A DNA stretch of 64,000 bases from Streptomyces sp. TRM68416 (GTDB lineage Bacteria; Actinomycetota; Actinomycetes; Streptomycetales; Streptomycetaceae), in the NCBI RefSeq assembly GCF_014596915.1, contig NZ_JACVWU010000020.1:1-64000 (forward strand), written 5' to 3'. The translations under genes were made by a program, and so were the position numbers. Under the pieces are notes generated by a model. The model ran no database searches. It saw only the letters and a program-made list of their open reading frames with translations, and had not been told where the DNA came from. This document shows, one piece after another, positions 53,943 to 61,809 of this stretch (position 1 is the first letter of the stretch; each line of letters begins with the position of its first letter).

Positions 53943-55015
53943 TGGAGACCGCGCTCACCCGGCTGGTCGGGGTCCGGCATCCGATCGTGCAGACCGGGAT
54001 GGGATGGGTGGCCGGTCCCCGGCTGGTCTCCGCGACGGCCAACGCGGGGGCGCTCGGCATCCTGGCCTCCGCGACGATGTCGGTGGACCGGCTGCGCGAG
54101 GCGGTCCGCGAGGTCAGGTCCCGTACGGACGCGCCGTTCGGGGTCAATCTCCGCGCGGACGCCGCGGACGCCGGCGACCGCGTCAGGGTGATCGTCGAGG
54201 AGGGGGTGCGGGTGGCCTCCTTCGCCCTCGCCCCCTCCCCCGGGCTGATCGCCGAGCTGAAGGAGGCCGGCGTGGTGGTGATCTCGACGGTGGGCGCCCG
54301 GCGGCACGCGGAGAAGGTCGCGGCCTGGGGCGCGGACGCGGTGATCGTGCAGGGCGGGGAGGGCGGCGGGCACACCGGCGAGGTGGCGACGACGGTGCTG
54401 CTGCCGCAGGTGGTGGACGCGGTGCGGATCCCGGTGGTGGCGGCGGGCGGCTTCTTCGACGGGCGGGGCCTGGTGGCGGCGCTGGCCTACGGGGCGGCCG
54501 GGGTCGCCATGGGCACCCGCTTCCTGCTCACCTCGGACTCGACCGTCCCGGACGCGGTGAAGGCCCGCTATCTGGCGGCGACGGTCCGGGACGTCACCGT
54601 CACCACGGCGGTCGACGGTCTGCCCCACCGCATGCTCCGCACGGACCTGGTGGAGTCACTGGAGAACGCCACCCGCGCGCGGGCCCTGGTTCAGGCCGTA
54701 CGGCGGGCGGCGGCCTTCCGGAAGCTGTCCGGTCTGACCTGGCGCCGCATGCTCCAGGACGGCCGCGCCCTCAAGCACGGCAAGGACCTGACCTGGAGCC
54801 AGGTCCTGCTCGCCGCGAACACGCCGATGCTGCTCCGGGCCTCGATGGTCGACGGGCGGACCGACCTCGGGGTGATGGCCTCGGGGCAGGTCGCCGGCGT
54901 GATCGAGGACCTCCCGTCCTGCGCCGAGCTGGTGGAACGGATCCTGGCCGAGGCCGGGGAAGCCGTGGCCGCCCTGACCGCGACCACAGCCACCACCACA
55001 ACCACAACCAGCTGA
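53942..55015 (+). CDS. ipdC: IpdC, flavin-dependent 5-OH-HIC-CoA dehydrogenase (NMO family)
   Basis: A 357-residue TIM-barrel flavoprotein of the nitronate-monooxygenase/enoyl-reductase family. VGVRHPIVQTGMGWVAGPRL, GALGILASATMS, VIVQGGEGGGHTGEVATTVL and VVAAGGFFDGRGLVAALAYG are the FMN-binding landmarks and match mycobacterial IpdC closely. KHGKDLTWSQVLLAANTPML near the C-terminus is specific to IpdC within the broader family. It oxidises a ring hydroxyl-CoA intermediate during HIP degradation. The last 12 residues are a Thr/Ala low-complexity run. Convergent with fadA6 over 18 bp. Confidence 0.93.
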   Translation: METALTRLVGVRHPIVQTGMGWVAGPRLVSATANAGALGILASATMSVDRLREAVREVRSRTDAPFGVNLRADAADAGDRVRVIVEEGVRVASFALAPSPGLIAELKEAGVVVISTVGARRHAEKVAAWGADAVIVQGGEGGGHTGEVATTVLLPQVVDAVRIPVVAAGGFFDGRGLVAALAYGAAGVAMGTRFLLTSDSTVPDAVKARYLAATVRDVTVTTAVDGLPHRMLRTDLVESLENATRARALVQAVRRAAAFRKLSGLTWRRMLQDGRALKHGKDLTWSQVLLAANTPMLLRASMVDGRTDLGVMASGQVAGVIEDLPSCAELVERILAEAGEAVAALTATTATTTTTTS

Positions 55016-55033
55016 CGCCCCTCGATCGGCCCC

Positions 55034-56191
55034 TCACAGCCTCTCGATGATCGTCACGTTGGCCTGGCCACCGCCCTCGCACATCGTCTGCAGGCCGAAC
55101 CGGCCGCCGGTGCGCTCCAGTTCGTGCAGCAGGGTCGTCATGAGGCGTACGCCGGTGGCGCCGAGGGGGTGGCCGAGGGCGATGGCGCCGCCGTTGACGT
55201 TGACGCGGTCGGGGTCCGCGCCGGTTTCCTTGAGCCAGGCCAGGACGACCGGGGCGAAGGCCTCGTTGATCTCGACGAGGTCGATGGCGTCGAGGGTCAT
55301 GCCGGTCTTCTTCAGGGCGTGCGCGGTGGCCGGAATGGGGGCGGTGAGCATGCGGATGGGGTCCTCGCCGCGCACCGAGAGGTGGTGCACGCGCGCGCGT
55401 GGCGTCAGCCCGTGTTCGCGTACCGCCCGCTCGGAGGCGAGCAGCATGGCCGCCGCGCCGTCGGATACCTGCGAGGAGCAGGCGGCGGTGATGGTGCCGC
55501 CGTCGATGACCGGTTTCAGGGCGGCCATCTTCTCCAGCGAGGTGTCCCGGCGCGGCCCCTCGTCGGCGGTCACGGAGCCGTACGGCACCACCTCGCGCGC
55601 GAAGCGGCCCTCGTCGATCGCGCGTACCGCCCGCTCGTGCGAGCGCAGCGCGAACTCCTCCTGGTCGCGCCTGCTGATCCCCCACTTCGCTGCGATCATC
55701 TCGGCGCCGGCGAACTGGTTGACCGGCTTCGTCCCGTACCGGGCCCGCCAGCCCTCGCTGCCCGCGAAGGGCCCGGCCGTCAGCCCGAGCGGTTCGGCGG
55801 CCTGCCGGGTGGCAAAGGCGATGGGGATCATCGTCATGTTCTGCACGCCGCCCGCGACCACCAGGTCCTGGGTGCCGGACAGCACGGCCTGCGCCGCGAA
55901 GTGCACGGCCTGCTGCGAGGACCCGCACTGCCGGTCGACGGTCACGCCCGGTACCTCCTCGGGCAGTCCGGCCGCCAGCCAGCAGGTCCGGGCGATGTCC
56001 CCGGCCTGCGGTCCCACGGCGTCCAGGCAGCCGAACACGACGTCCTCGACGGCGGCCGGATCGATGCCCGCACGTGTGACGAGTTCCGTCAGCACCCGCG
56101 CGCCGAGGTCGGCCGGGTGCACCCCGCCGAGCCCTCCCCCGCGCCGCCCCACGGGCGTACGGACCGCTTCGACGAGGTAGGCCTCGGCCAT
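55034..56191 (-). CDS. fadA6: Thiolase FadA6
   Basis: A 385-residue acetyl-CoA acyltransferase acting in the thiolytic step of steroid-ring side product degradation. The acyl-binding Cys89 lies in TVDRQCGSSQQAVHFAAQ, the catalytic His in ALGHPLGATGVRLM and the second Cys in QTMCEGGGQANVTI; EINEAFAPVVLAWL is the NEAF motif. All catalytic residues are intact. It is the last gene of the ipdF-kstR2-fadA6 operon, 26 bp after kstR2. Generic thiolase by sequence; the specific name follows from the gene context. Confidence 0.9.
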   Translation of the reverse strand: MAEAYLVEAVRTPVGRRGGGLGGVHPADLGARVLTELVTRAGIDPAAVEDVVFGCLDAVGPQAGDIARTCWLAAGLPEEVPGVTVDRQCGSSQQAVHFAAQAVLSGTQDLVVAGGVQNMTMIPIAFATRQAAEPLGLTAGPFAGSEGWRARYGTKPVNQFAGAEMIAAKWGISRRDQEEFALRSHERAVRAIDEGRFAREVVPYGSVTADEGPRRDTSLEKMAALKPVIDGGTITAACSSQVSDGAAAMLLASERAVREHGLTPRARVHHLSVRGEDPIRMLTAPIPATAHALKKTGMTLDAIDLVEINEAFAPVVLAWLKETGADPDRVNVNGGAIALGHPLGATGVRLMTTLLHELERTGGRFGLQTMCEGGGQANVTIIERL

Positions 56192-56217
56192 GGCAACTCC
56201 CCAGAATCGTCAGTGGG

Positions 56218-56835
56218 TTACGTACGTACGGCGATCCCGTCCAGCACCATCGACAGGTACTGCCGGGCGATCTCCTCCGGGCTGTGGTGTCCGCCGGGCC
56301 GGTACCAGGACGCGGCGACCCACACCGTGTCCCGCACGAACCGGTAGGTGAGCCGGACGTCGAGGTCGGCGCGGAAGACCCGGGCCGCGACGCCGCGCTC
56401 CAGCGTGGACAGCCACGCCTTCTCGAACCTGCGCTGGGACTCGGCGAGGAACGCGAACCGCTCCTGCGCCACCAGCTGCCTGCTCTCCTTCTGGTAGATC
56501 GCGACGGCGGCGCGGTGCCGGTCGATCTCCCGGAACGACTCGGTGACCAGTGCTTCGAGGGTCTCGCGGGGCCCGAGCCCTGCGCCCAGGACGGCGTCGT
56601 AGCCGCTCCAGAGCTCGTCGAGGAAGGTCCGCAGGATCTCTTCCAGCATCGACTCCTTGGAGTCGAAGTGGTAGTAGAGGCTGCCCGCGAGCATGCCCGC
56701 GTGGTCCGCGATCTTGCGTACGGTGGTGGCGTTGTAGCCCTGTTCGGCGAAGACCTCGGCGGCGGTGTCGAGGAGTTCGCGGCGGCGGGCGGGCGCGGCG
56801 GTCACCTGGGGCTTCTTCTTGGTCGGCACGGACAC
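56218..56835 (-). CDS. kstR2: TetR-family regulator KstR2
   Basis: A 205-residue TetR repressor. The helix-turn-helix is ARRRELLDTAAEVFAEQGYN then TTVRKIADHAGMLAGSLYYHF. The ligand domain has FREIDRHRAAVAIYQKESRQ and RFVRDTVWVAASWYRPGG, both closely similar to mycobacterial KstR2, which binds HIP-CoA and releases DNA. It lies in the middle of the regulon it would control. Two palindromes in the divergent spacers (51554-51591 and 57644-57663) are likely targets; the latter gives autoregulation. An N-terminal Lys-rich stretch (PTKKKPQVTAAPA) is extra. Confidence 0.92.
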   Translation of the reverse strand: MSVPTKKKPQVTAAPARRRELLDTAAEVFAEQGYNATTVRKIADHAGMLAGSLYYHFDSKESMLEEILRTFLDELWSGYDAVLGAGLGPRETLEALVTESFREIDRHRAAVAIYQKESRQLVAQERFAFLAESQRRFEKAWLSTLERGVAARVFRADLDVRLTYRFVRDTVWVAASWYRPGGHHSPEEIARQYLSMVLDGIAVRT

Positions 56836-56844
56836 ATTGTCGTC

Positions 56845-57630
56845 CTACGGGTGCCGGTCGCTGACGGAGACGACCTCTCCGGTCAGGTACGAGGAGTAGC
56901 CGGAGGCCAGGAAGACGATCACGTTGGCGACCTCCCAGGGCTCGGCGTACCGCCCGAAGGCCTCCCGCGCGGTCAGTTCCGCGAGGAGTTCGGCCGAGGT
57001 CACCTTCACCAGGTGCGGGTGCATGGCGAGGCTCGGGGCCACGGCGTTGACGCGTACGCCGTACTCGGCGGCCTCGACGGCCGCACAGCGGGTCAGGGCC
57101 ATCACGCCGGCCTTGGCGGCGGCGTAGTGCGCCTGCCCGGCCTGGGCGCGCCAGCCGACGACGGAGGCGTTGTTGACGATCACGCCGGACCGGGTCTCCC
57201 GCATGGCGCGCAGGGCGGCCCGGGTGCACCGGAAGGTGCCGTTCAGCGTGACGTCCAGGACGCGGGACCACTGGTCGTCGGTCATGTCGACGAGGGGTGC
57301 GGTCCCGCCGAGTCCGGCGTTGTTGACGACGACGTCGAGCCGGCCGTGCAGACGGACGGCCGTCTCGAACAGGGTCCGCACCTGGGGCTCGTCGGTGACG
57401 TCGCAGGGGACGGCCGCCACGGCTCCGGGGAACTCCCGGGCCAGCGCCGCCTCGTGCTCCTTGAGGCGGCGCTCGTGGGCGTCGCTGATCAGGACGCGGG
57501 CGCCCTCCTCCAGGAAGCGGCGCGCGGTGGCCCCGCCGATGCCCGCGCCCGCGGCCGCCGTGATGACGGCGGTACGGCCTCTCAGCAGCCCGTGCCCGGG
57601 CTCGTAGGCCGGGCTCTCGACGCCTGTCAT
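56845..57630 (-). CDS. ipdF: SDR dehydrogenase IpdF
   Basis: A 261-residue SDR. It has AVITAAAGAGIGGATARRFLE, VVVNNAGLGGTAPLVDM, Ser in VIVNNASVVGWRAQ, Y-x3-K in AHYAAAKAGVMALTRC and the C-terminal YLTGEVVSVSDRHP. Mycobacterial IpdF oxidises the 5-hydroxyl of 5-OH-HIP-CoA early in the pathway, and sequence and position beside kstR2 agree. The gene is 9 bp upstream of kstR2 and divergent from the acyl-CoA dehydrogenases. Confidence 0.9.
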   Translation of the reverse strand: MTGVESPAYEPGHGLLRGRTAVITAAAGAGIGGATARRFLEEGARVLISDAHERRLKEHEAALAREFPGAVAAVPCDVTDEPQVRTLFETAVRLHGRLDVVVNNAGLGGTAPLVDMTDDQWSRVLDVTLNGTFRCTRAALRAMRETRSGVIVNNASVVGWRAQAGQAHYAAAKAGVMALTRCAAVEAAEYGVRVNAVAPSLAMHPHLVKVTSAELLAELTAREAFGRYAEPWEVANVIVFLASGYSSYLTGEVVSVSDRHP

Positions 57631-57643
57631 AGGGGCACGCTAA

Positions 57644-57663
57644 CCTACCAAACACTTGTTAGG
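57644..57663. promoter_or_regulatory. KstR2-type operator in the ipdF/fadE divergent spacer
   Basis: CCTACCAA-ACAC-TTGTTAGG is an 8-bp-arm palindrome with one mismatch. Positions 47-60 of it (57647-57660) fit the mycobacterial KstR2 consensus AnCAAGnnCTTGnT with one deviation. It lies 14-33 bp upstream of ipdF and 17-36 bp upstream of the acyl-CoA dehydrogenase gene. Confidence 0.75.
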
Positions 57664-57679
57664 GAAGGAGCGGCGGTCG

Positions 57680-58816
57680 ATGGATCTCACCCTCACGCCG
57701 GAGGAGACGGCGTTCCGCGCCGAGGCCCGCGCCTGGCTGCGCGCGCATGTGCCGTCCGCCGCGCTGCCTTCCCTGGAGACCGAGGAGGGCTTCGCGGCGC
57801 ACCGCGCGTGGGAGGCCGAACTGGCCGCCGCGCGCTGGTCGGTGGTGAACTGGCCGGCGGCGTACGGCGGCCGGGACGCCACGCTCGTGCAGTGGCTGCT
57901 GTTCGAGGAGGAGTACTACGCGGCGGGGGCGCCGGGCCGGGTGGGGCAGAACGGCATCAGCCTGCTGGCGCCGACGCTGTTCGACTTCGGCACCGAGGAG
58001 CAGCGGGCCCGGGTGCTGCCGGCGATGGCCACCGGCGAGACGGTCTGGGCGCAGGCCTGGTCGGAGCCGGAGGCGGGTTCGGACCTGGCCGCCCTGCGCT
58101 CCAGGGCGGTGCGCACGCACGGCGGTTGGCTGCTGAGCGGCCAGAAGACCTGGTCGTCCCGGGCCGCCTTCGCCGACCGCGCGTTCGGCCTGTTCCGCAG
58201 CGATCCCGAGGCCGGGCGCCACCGGGGCCTGACGTACCTGATGTTCGATCTGCGCGCGCCGGGTGTCACGGTCCGCCCGATCCGCAGGCTGGACGGGAAA
58301 CCGGCCTTCGCCGAGCTGTTCCTGGACGAGGTGTTCGTCCCGGACGAGGACGTGATCGGCGAGCCCGGCCAGGGCTGGCGGATCGCGATGTCGGCGGCCG
58401 GGAACGAACGGGGGCTGATGCTCCGCTCCCCCGGCCGCTACCTGGCCGCGGCGGACCGGCTGGCCGACCTGTGGCGGGCGCAGGGGAGCCCGGCGTCGGC
58501 GCGGGACCGGGTCGCCGACGCGCTGGTCGGGGCCCGCGCCTACCAGCTCTACGCCTACGCGGCCGCCTCCCGCCTCCTCGACGGCGAGACCGTCGGCCCC
58601 GAGTCCAGCCCGAACAAGGTGTTCTGGTCCGAGTACGACATCGCGCTGCACGAGACGGCGCTCGATCTCCTCGGGCCGGAGGGCGAACTGGCGGACACGG
58701 ACTGGGCCGAGCGGTACGTGTTCGCCCTGGCGGGCCCCGTCTACGCCGGTACGAACGAGATCCAGCGGGACATCATCGCCGAGCGGCTGCTGGGGCTGCC
58801 GAAGGGACGCCGGTGA
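57680..58816 (+). CDS. fadE30: Acyl-CoA dehydrogenase FadE30-like
   Basis: A 378-residue acyl-CoA dehydrogenase. WSVVNWPAAYGGRDATLVQW, AQAWSEPEAGSDLAAL for FAD/substrate binding, LSGQKTWSSRAAFADRAF, PAFAELFLDEVFVPDEDVIG and the C-terminal AGPVYAGTNEIQRDIIAERLL are intact. In the KstR2 regulon FadE30 dehydrogenates 5-OH-HIP-CoA; placement next to ipdF supports that name, although pairing with the following small dehydrogenase would also fit a FadE31-type alpha subunit. Start ATG 57680 with AAGGAG upstream. Confidence 0.82.
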   Translation: MDLTLTPEETAFRAEARAWLRAHVPSAALPSLETEEGFAAHRAWEAELAAARWSVVNWPAAYGGRDATLVQWLLFEEEYYAAGAPGRVGQNGISLLAPTLFDFGTEEQRARVLPAMATGETVWAQAWSEPEAGSDLAALRSRAVRTHGGWLLSGQKTWSSRAAFADRAFGLFRSDPEAGRHRGLTYLMFDLRAPGVTVRPIRRLDGKPAFAELFLDEVFVPDEDVIGEPGQGWRIAMSAAGNERGLMLRSPGRYLAAADRLADLWRAQGSPASARDRVADALVGARAYQLYAYAAASRLLDGETVGPESSPNKVFWSEYDIALHETALDLLGPEGELADTDWAERYVFALAGPVYAGTNEIQRDIIAERLLGLPKGRR

Positions 58817-59757
58817 TGCGGTTCCTCCTCGACCCCGAGCAGCGGGCGTTCACCGACTCGCTCGGCGCCATGCTCACGGCCGCGGACACCCCGTCGGTCG
58901 TACGGGACTGGAGCCGCGGCGACCATGCGAGCGGGCGCGCGCTGTGGGCCCGTATCGCCGAGGCGGGTGTGTTCGCCCTCGCCGTCCCGGAGGCGTACGA
59001 CGGGGTCGGTCTGCGGCCCGTGGAACTCGCGCTCGCCTTCGTGGAGTTGGGGCGGCATGCGGTGCCCGGCCCGCTCGTCGAGAACGTCGCGGCCGCGGTC
59101 CTGCTCGGCGGGTGCGGGCTCGTCAAGCCGCTCGCCTCGGGAGAGACCCTGGCGACCGTGGCCCCCGACGGCCGGTACGCCCTCGACGGCGACGCGGCCG
59201 GTGTCCGCCTCGCCCTCACCCCCCAGGGCCTGTTCCTCTCCCCCGGCCACGGTCCCGTGCGCCCGTCCCTCGACCCCGCCCGCCGGCTCACGGCGCTGGA
59301 GCCGGGTGGTGAACTCCTCACCCGGGAACCGCCGGTCGACGACGCGCTCGCCCTCGCCCGCCTCACCACGGCCGCCCAGGCCCTCGGTGTCGGCCTCGCC
59401 CTGCTCGACCGGACCGTCGCCCATGTCCGCAGGCGCACCCAGTTCGGTGTCCCCGTCGGTTCGTTCCAGGCCGTCAAGCACCGGCTCGCCGACGCGCGCA
59501 TCGCCCTGGACTTCGCCCGCCCCCTGGTCCTGGGCGCCGCGCTGACCATGGCGGCCCCCGACATCGCCGCCGCCAAGCTCACGGCCTGCGAGGCGGCCCA
59601 CACCACCGCCCGCACGGCCCTCCAGCTCCACGGCGCGATCGGCTACACCGCCGAGTACGACCTCTCGCTCTGGCTGACCAAAGCCCGCGCACTGCGCACC
59701 GCCTGGGGCACCCCGGACGAGTGCCGCGCCACGGTCCTCGACGGCGACCGGCGCTGA
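58816..59757 (+). CDS. Acyl-CoA dehydrogenase small subunit (FadE32/FadE33-like)
   Basis: A 313-residue, short acyl-CoA dehydrogenase. FLLDPEQRAFTDSLGAML begins the N-terminal domain, VFALAVPEAYDGVGLRPVEL is present, but the middle beta domain is reduced (residues about 115-170). The C-terminal domain has HVRRRTQFGVPVGSFQAVKH and ALQLHGAIGYTAEYDLSLWL with the Arg/Phe FAD contacts. Length and truncated middle match FadE32/FadE33, which work as partners of larger subunits in alpha2beta2 complexes. TGATG overlap with the preceding gene supports complex formation. No FadD3 or third FadE follows. Confidence 0.82.
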   Translation: MRFLLDPEQRAFTDSLGAMLTAADTPSVVRDWSRGDHASGRALWARIAEAGVFALAVPEAYDGVGLRPVELALAFVELGRHAVPGPLVENVAAAVLLGGCGLVKPLASGETLATVAPDGRYALDGDAAGVRLALTPQGLFLSPGHGPVRPSLDPARRLTALEPGGELLTREPPVDDALALARLTTAAQALGVGLALLDRTVAHVRRRTQFGVPVGSFQAVKHRLADARIALDFARPLVLGAALTMAAPDIAAAKLTACEAAHTTARTALQLHGAIGYTAEYDLSLWLTKARALRTAWGTPDECRATVLDGDRR

Positions 59758-59769
59758 CGCGGGAGCGGT

Positions 59770-60495
59770 TCAGGCGCGCGGGACGATCCCCAGCGCCCGC
59801 GCCTCCACCAGCCACTTCGGGAACTCGCCGACGAGCCGGTCGTACAGCTCGGCGTCGGACACCTTCCGCGGATCCGAACCGGCGTGGAAGAACCCGGCGT
59901 TGTCGACGACCCGCTTGTCCGGCACGGAGAGCTCGTCGAGCTTGCGCAGATAGTCGAACTGCTTGCTGGAAGGGTCGCCGAACCCGATGAACTGCCAGAA
60001 CAGCGGCAGCCGTGCCGCCTTGCACAGGTACCGCTCCGCGGCGAGCTTGTTGATCGGCCCGCCGTCGGTCTGGAAGACGACGAGGGCGGGTTCGCGGGAG
60101 CCGCTGTCGAGGTAGTGGTCGATGACGGCGTCCATGGCGAGGTGGTAGCTGGTCCTGCCCATGTGCCCGAGCCCGGCCACGATCCGCTCGATGCGCCCCT
60201 GGTGATCGGCGAGGGCGATGTCGGTCTCGGCGTCGATGTCGGTGGAGAAGAACACCACCGGCACCCGGCCGTCGTCGTCGAGGTGCGCGGAGAGCCCGAG
60301 CACCCGGTCCGCGAGGGCCTGCACACTGCCGTCCTTGTAGTACGGCTTCATCGACCCGGAGTAGTCGATCACCAGGTAGACCGCGGCCCGCAGTCCGTCC
60401 AGCCCGTTCTTCGCGAGCGAGACGCCCGCGCTCTTGTACAGACTGACCAGCGCGGGCGCGGTCTCCTCCACCTTGCTCAGACTGATGGCGGCCAT
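59770..60495 (-). CDS. von Willebrand factor A domain protein (TerY-like)
   Basis: A 241-residue single VWA domain protein. The metal-ion adhesion site is complete: YLVIDYSGSMKPYYKDG (DxSxS), Thr in GHMGRTSYHLAMDAVID and Asp in VVFQTDGGPINK. FWQFIGFGDPSSKQFDYL and VDNAGFFHAGSDPRKVSD at the C-terminus are typical of the tellurium-resistance-associated VWA family. No terD-like gene is next to it. The start MAAISLSKVEE (ATG 60495) is preferred over the longer frame. Convergent with the small dehydrogenase over 12 bp. Confidence 0.88.
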   Translation of the reverse strand: MAAISLSKVEETAPALVSLYKSAGVSLAKNGLDGLRAAVYLVIDYSGSMKPYYKDGSVQALADRVLGLSAHLDDDGRVPVVFFSTDIDAETDIALADHQGRIERIVAGLGHMGRTSYHLAMDAVIDHYLDSGSREPALVVFQTDGGPINKLAAERYLCKAARLPLFWQFIGFGDPSSKQFDYLRKLDELSVPDKRVVDNAGFFHAGSDPRKVSDAELYDRLVGEFPKWLVEARALGIVPRA

Positions 60496-60638
60496 CCGTT
60501 CTCCCCCTCGACTCCCCGGACCGAATGCCGAGATTACGCCACCCTGGACCCACGTCTCCCGGCATCCACAGGTCTCCGCTATTTTGTTCGCCGCCGTCCC
60601 CACCGGCTCACCGTCCGTCCCACGCCCGAGGAGCCGGC

Positions 60639-60884
60639 TTGGAATCCGAGTACGCGGTCCGTGCCGCAGGCCCGCGCGACCGCCGGCGGCCGGATCCCGG
60701 CGACGCCAGTGGCGACGTACGCGGGCTGCTGACCGGCGGGGCGGCCGCGCTGGTGTTCGCGTACGCTCCCCGGGGGCCGCGACGCGGTCCGGTCCAGGCG
60801 GCCGCGTACGCGGACGCGCTGGTGGTGCTGGTGGTGGCGGCCGTCGTGAAGGTCGGCGAGCTGACGAGTGGAGGGGTCCTGTGA
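60639..60884 (+). CDS. Small membrane protein, TTG start
   Basis: An 81-residue protein with a hydrophilic Arg/Asp-rich N-terminus (residues 1-30) and two hydrophobic segments (GLLTGGAAALVFAYAP and AAYADALVVLVVAAVVKVG). No family recognised. TTG 60639 has GAGGAG 5 nt upstream and no later ATG or GTG gives both helices. Its stop overlaps the GTG of the GH46-like gene (GTGA), so the two are probably translated together. Confidence 0.6.
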   Translation: MESEYAVRAAGPRDRRRPDPGDASGDVRGLLTGGAAALVFAYAPRGPRRGPVQAAAYADALVVLVVAAVVKVGELTSGGVL

Positions 60885-61786
60885 GACGCGGCGGAGTACT
60901 GATGTTCGCGGCCGTGCCGGTCGCGATCACGGCGGGAGCCTTCTTCCTGATGCCGACCGACTCGGCCGAGAGCCCGGCCGGGCCGTCCGTGTCGGCCGCC
61001 CAGCAGGCCCGCGAGGAGGCCAAGGAACGGGCCGAGACGGAGCGGGCCGAGGACGAGAAGACGCTCGCGAGCCTTCCGCCGGGCCTGGCCGACCCCGCCA
61101 AGAAGGACCTCGCCCTCAAGATCACGGCCACGGCCGAGCTGTCCAGCCTGGACTGGCGCCTGGGCTACGCCAGCATCAAGGACAACGGCAACGGCTGCGG
61201 CTACACGGCCGGCACCGGCGGCTTCTGCACCGGCACCCACGACCTGCTGGCCCTGGTCGAGCGGTACACGAAGGCCCACCCGGACAACGGCCTGGCCCGC
61301 TATCTGCCCGCCCTGCGCGAGGTCGACGGCACCGACTCCCACGAGGGCCTGGACCCGGGCTTCACCGCCGCCTGGAAGGCGGAGGCGGAGAAACCGGCCT
61401 TCCGCAAGGCCCAGGACAAGGAGCGCGACCGGGTCTACTTCAACCCCGCGGTCCGCCTCGCCAAGCTGGACGGCCTGGGCACGCTGGGCCAGTTCGTCTA
61501 CTACGACGCGATGGTCTTCCACGGTCCCGACCCGAGCCCGAACGGCTTCTACGGGCTGCGCGAACGCGTCCTGAACGAGGCGAAGCTGCCCTCCCGGGGC
61601 GGCTCGGAGAAGGCGTACCTCGACATCTTCCTCGACCTCCGCAAGAAGGCGATGAAGGCGAAGCAGCCGGACGCCGACACCAGCCGCATCGACACGGCCC
61701 AGCGGCCGTGGCTGTACAACGGCAACCTCGACCTGAGCACACCGCTGAGCTGGCGGATGTACGGGGAGCCGTACCACCTGCCGTAG
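60881..61786 (+). CDS. GH46 chitosanase-like protein lacking the catalytic Asp
   Basis: A 301-residue exported protein. A signal anchor (FAAVPVAITAGAFFLM) is followed by a charged coiled coil (about 37-62) and a GH46 domain (about 68-300). Family segments are ELSSLDWRLGYASI, GFCTGTHDLLALVERYT, ARYLPALREVDG, ERDRVYFNPAVRLAKLDGLG and LGQFVYYDAMVFHGP. The general acid Glu is kept (E86, matching E22 of Streptomyces N174 chitosanase). The general-base Asp40 position is Asn104 and Arg42 is Cys106 (DNGNGCGYTAG). A Cys106-Cys116 disulfide is possible. It may be inactive, use another base, or bind glucosamine polymers. Start GTG overlaps the small membrane-protein gene. Confidence 0.85.
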   Translation: MRRGGVLMFAAVPVAITAGAFFLMPTDSAESPAGPSVSAAQQAREEAKERAETERAEDEKTLASLPPGLADPAKKDLALKITATAELSSLDWRLGYASIKDNGNGCGYTAGTGGFCTGTHDLLALVERYTKAHPDNGLARYLPALREVDGTDSHEGLDPGFTAAWKAEAEKPAFRKAQDKERDRVYFNPAVRLAKLDGLGTLGQFVYYDAMVFHGPDPSPNGFYGLRERVLNEAKLPSRGGSEKAYLDIFLDLRKKAMKAKQPDADTSRIDTAQRPWLYNGNLDLSTPLSWRMYGEPYHLP

Positions 61787-61809
61787 CCCCGGCCCGGGCC
61801 CTGCCGGAA

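Noticed and set aside
60434..60880. Extended N-terminus for the GH46-like protein from 60434
   Set aside because: The extra frame overlaps the VWA gene start and a well-signalled small membrane-protein gene, and the GTG at 60881 directly gives the signal anchor.
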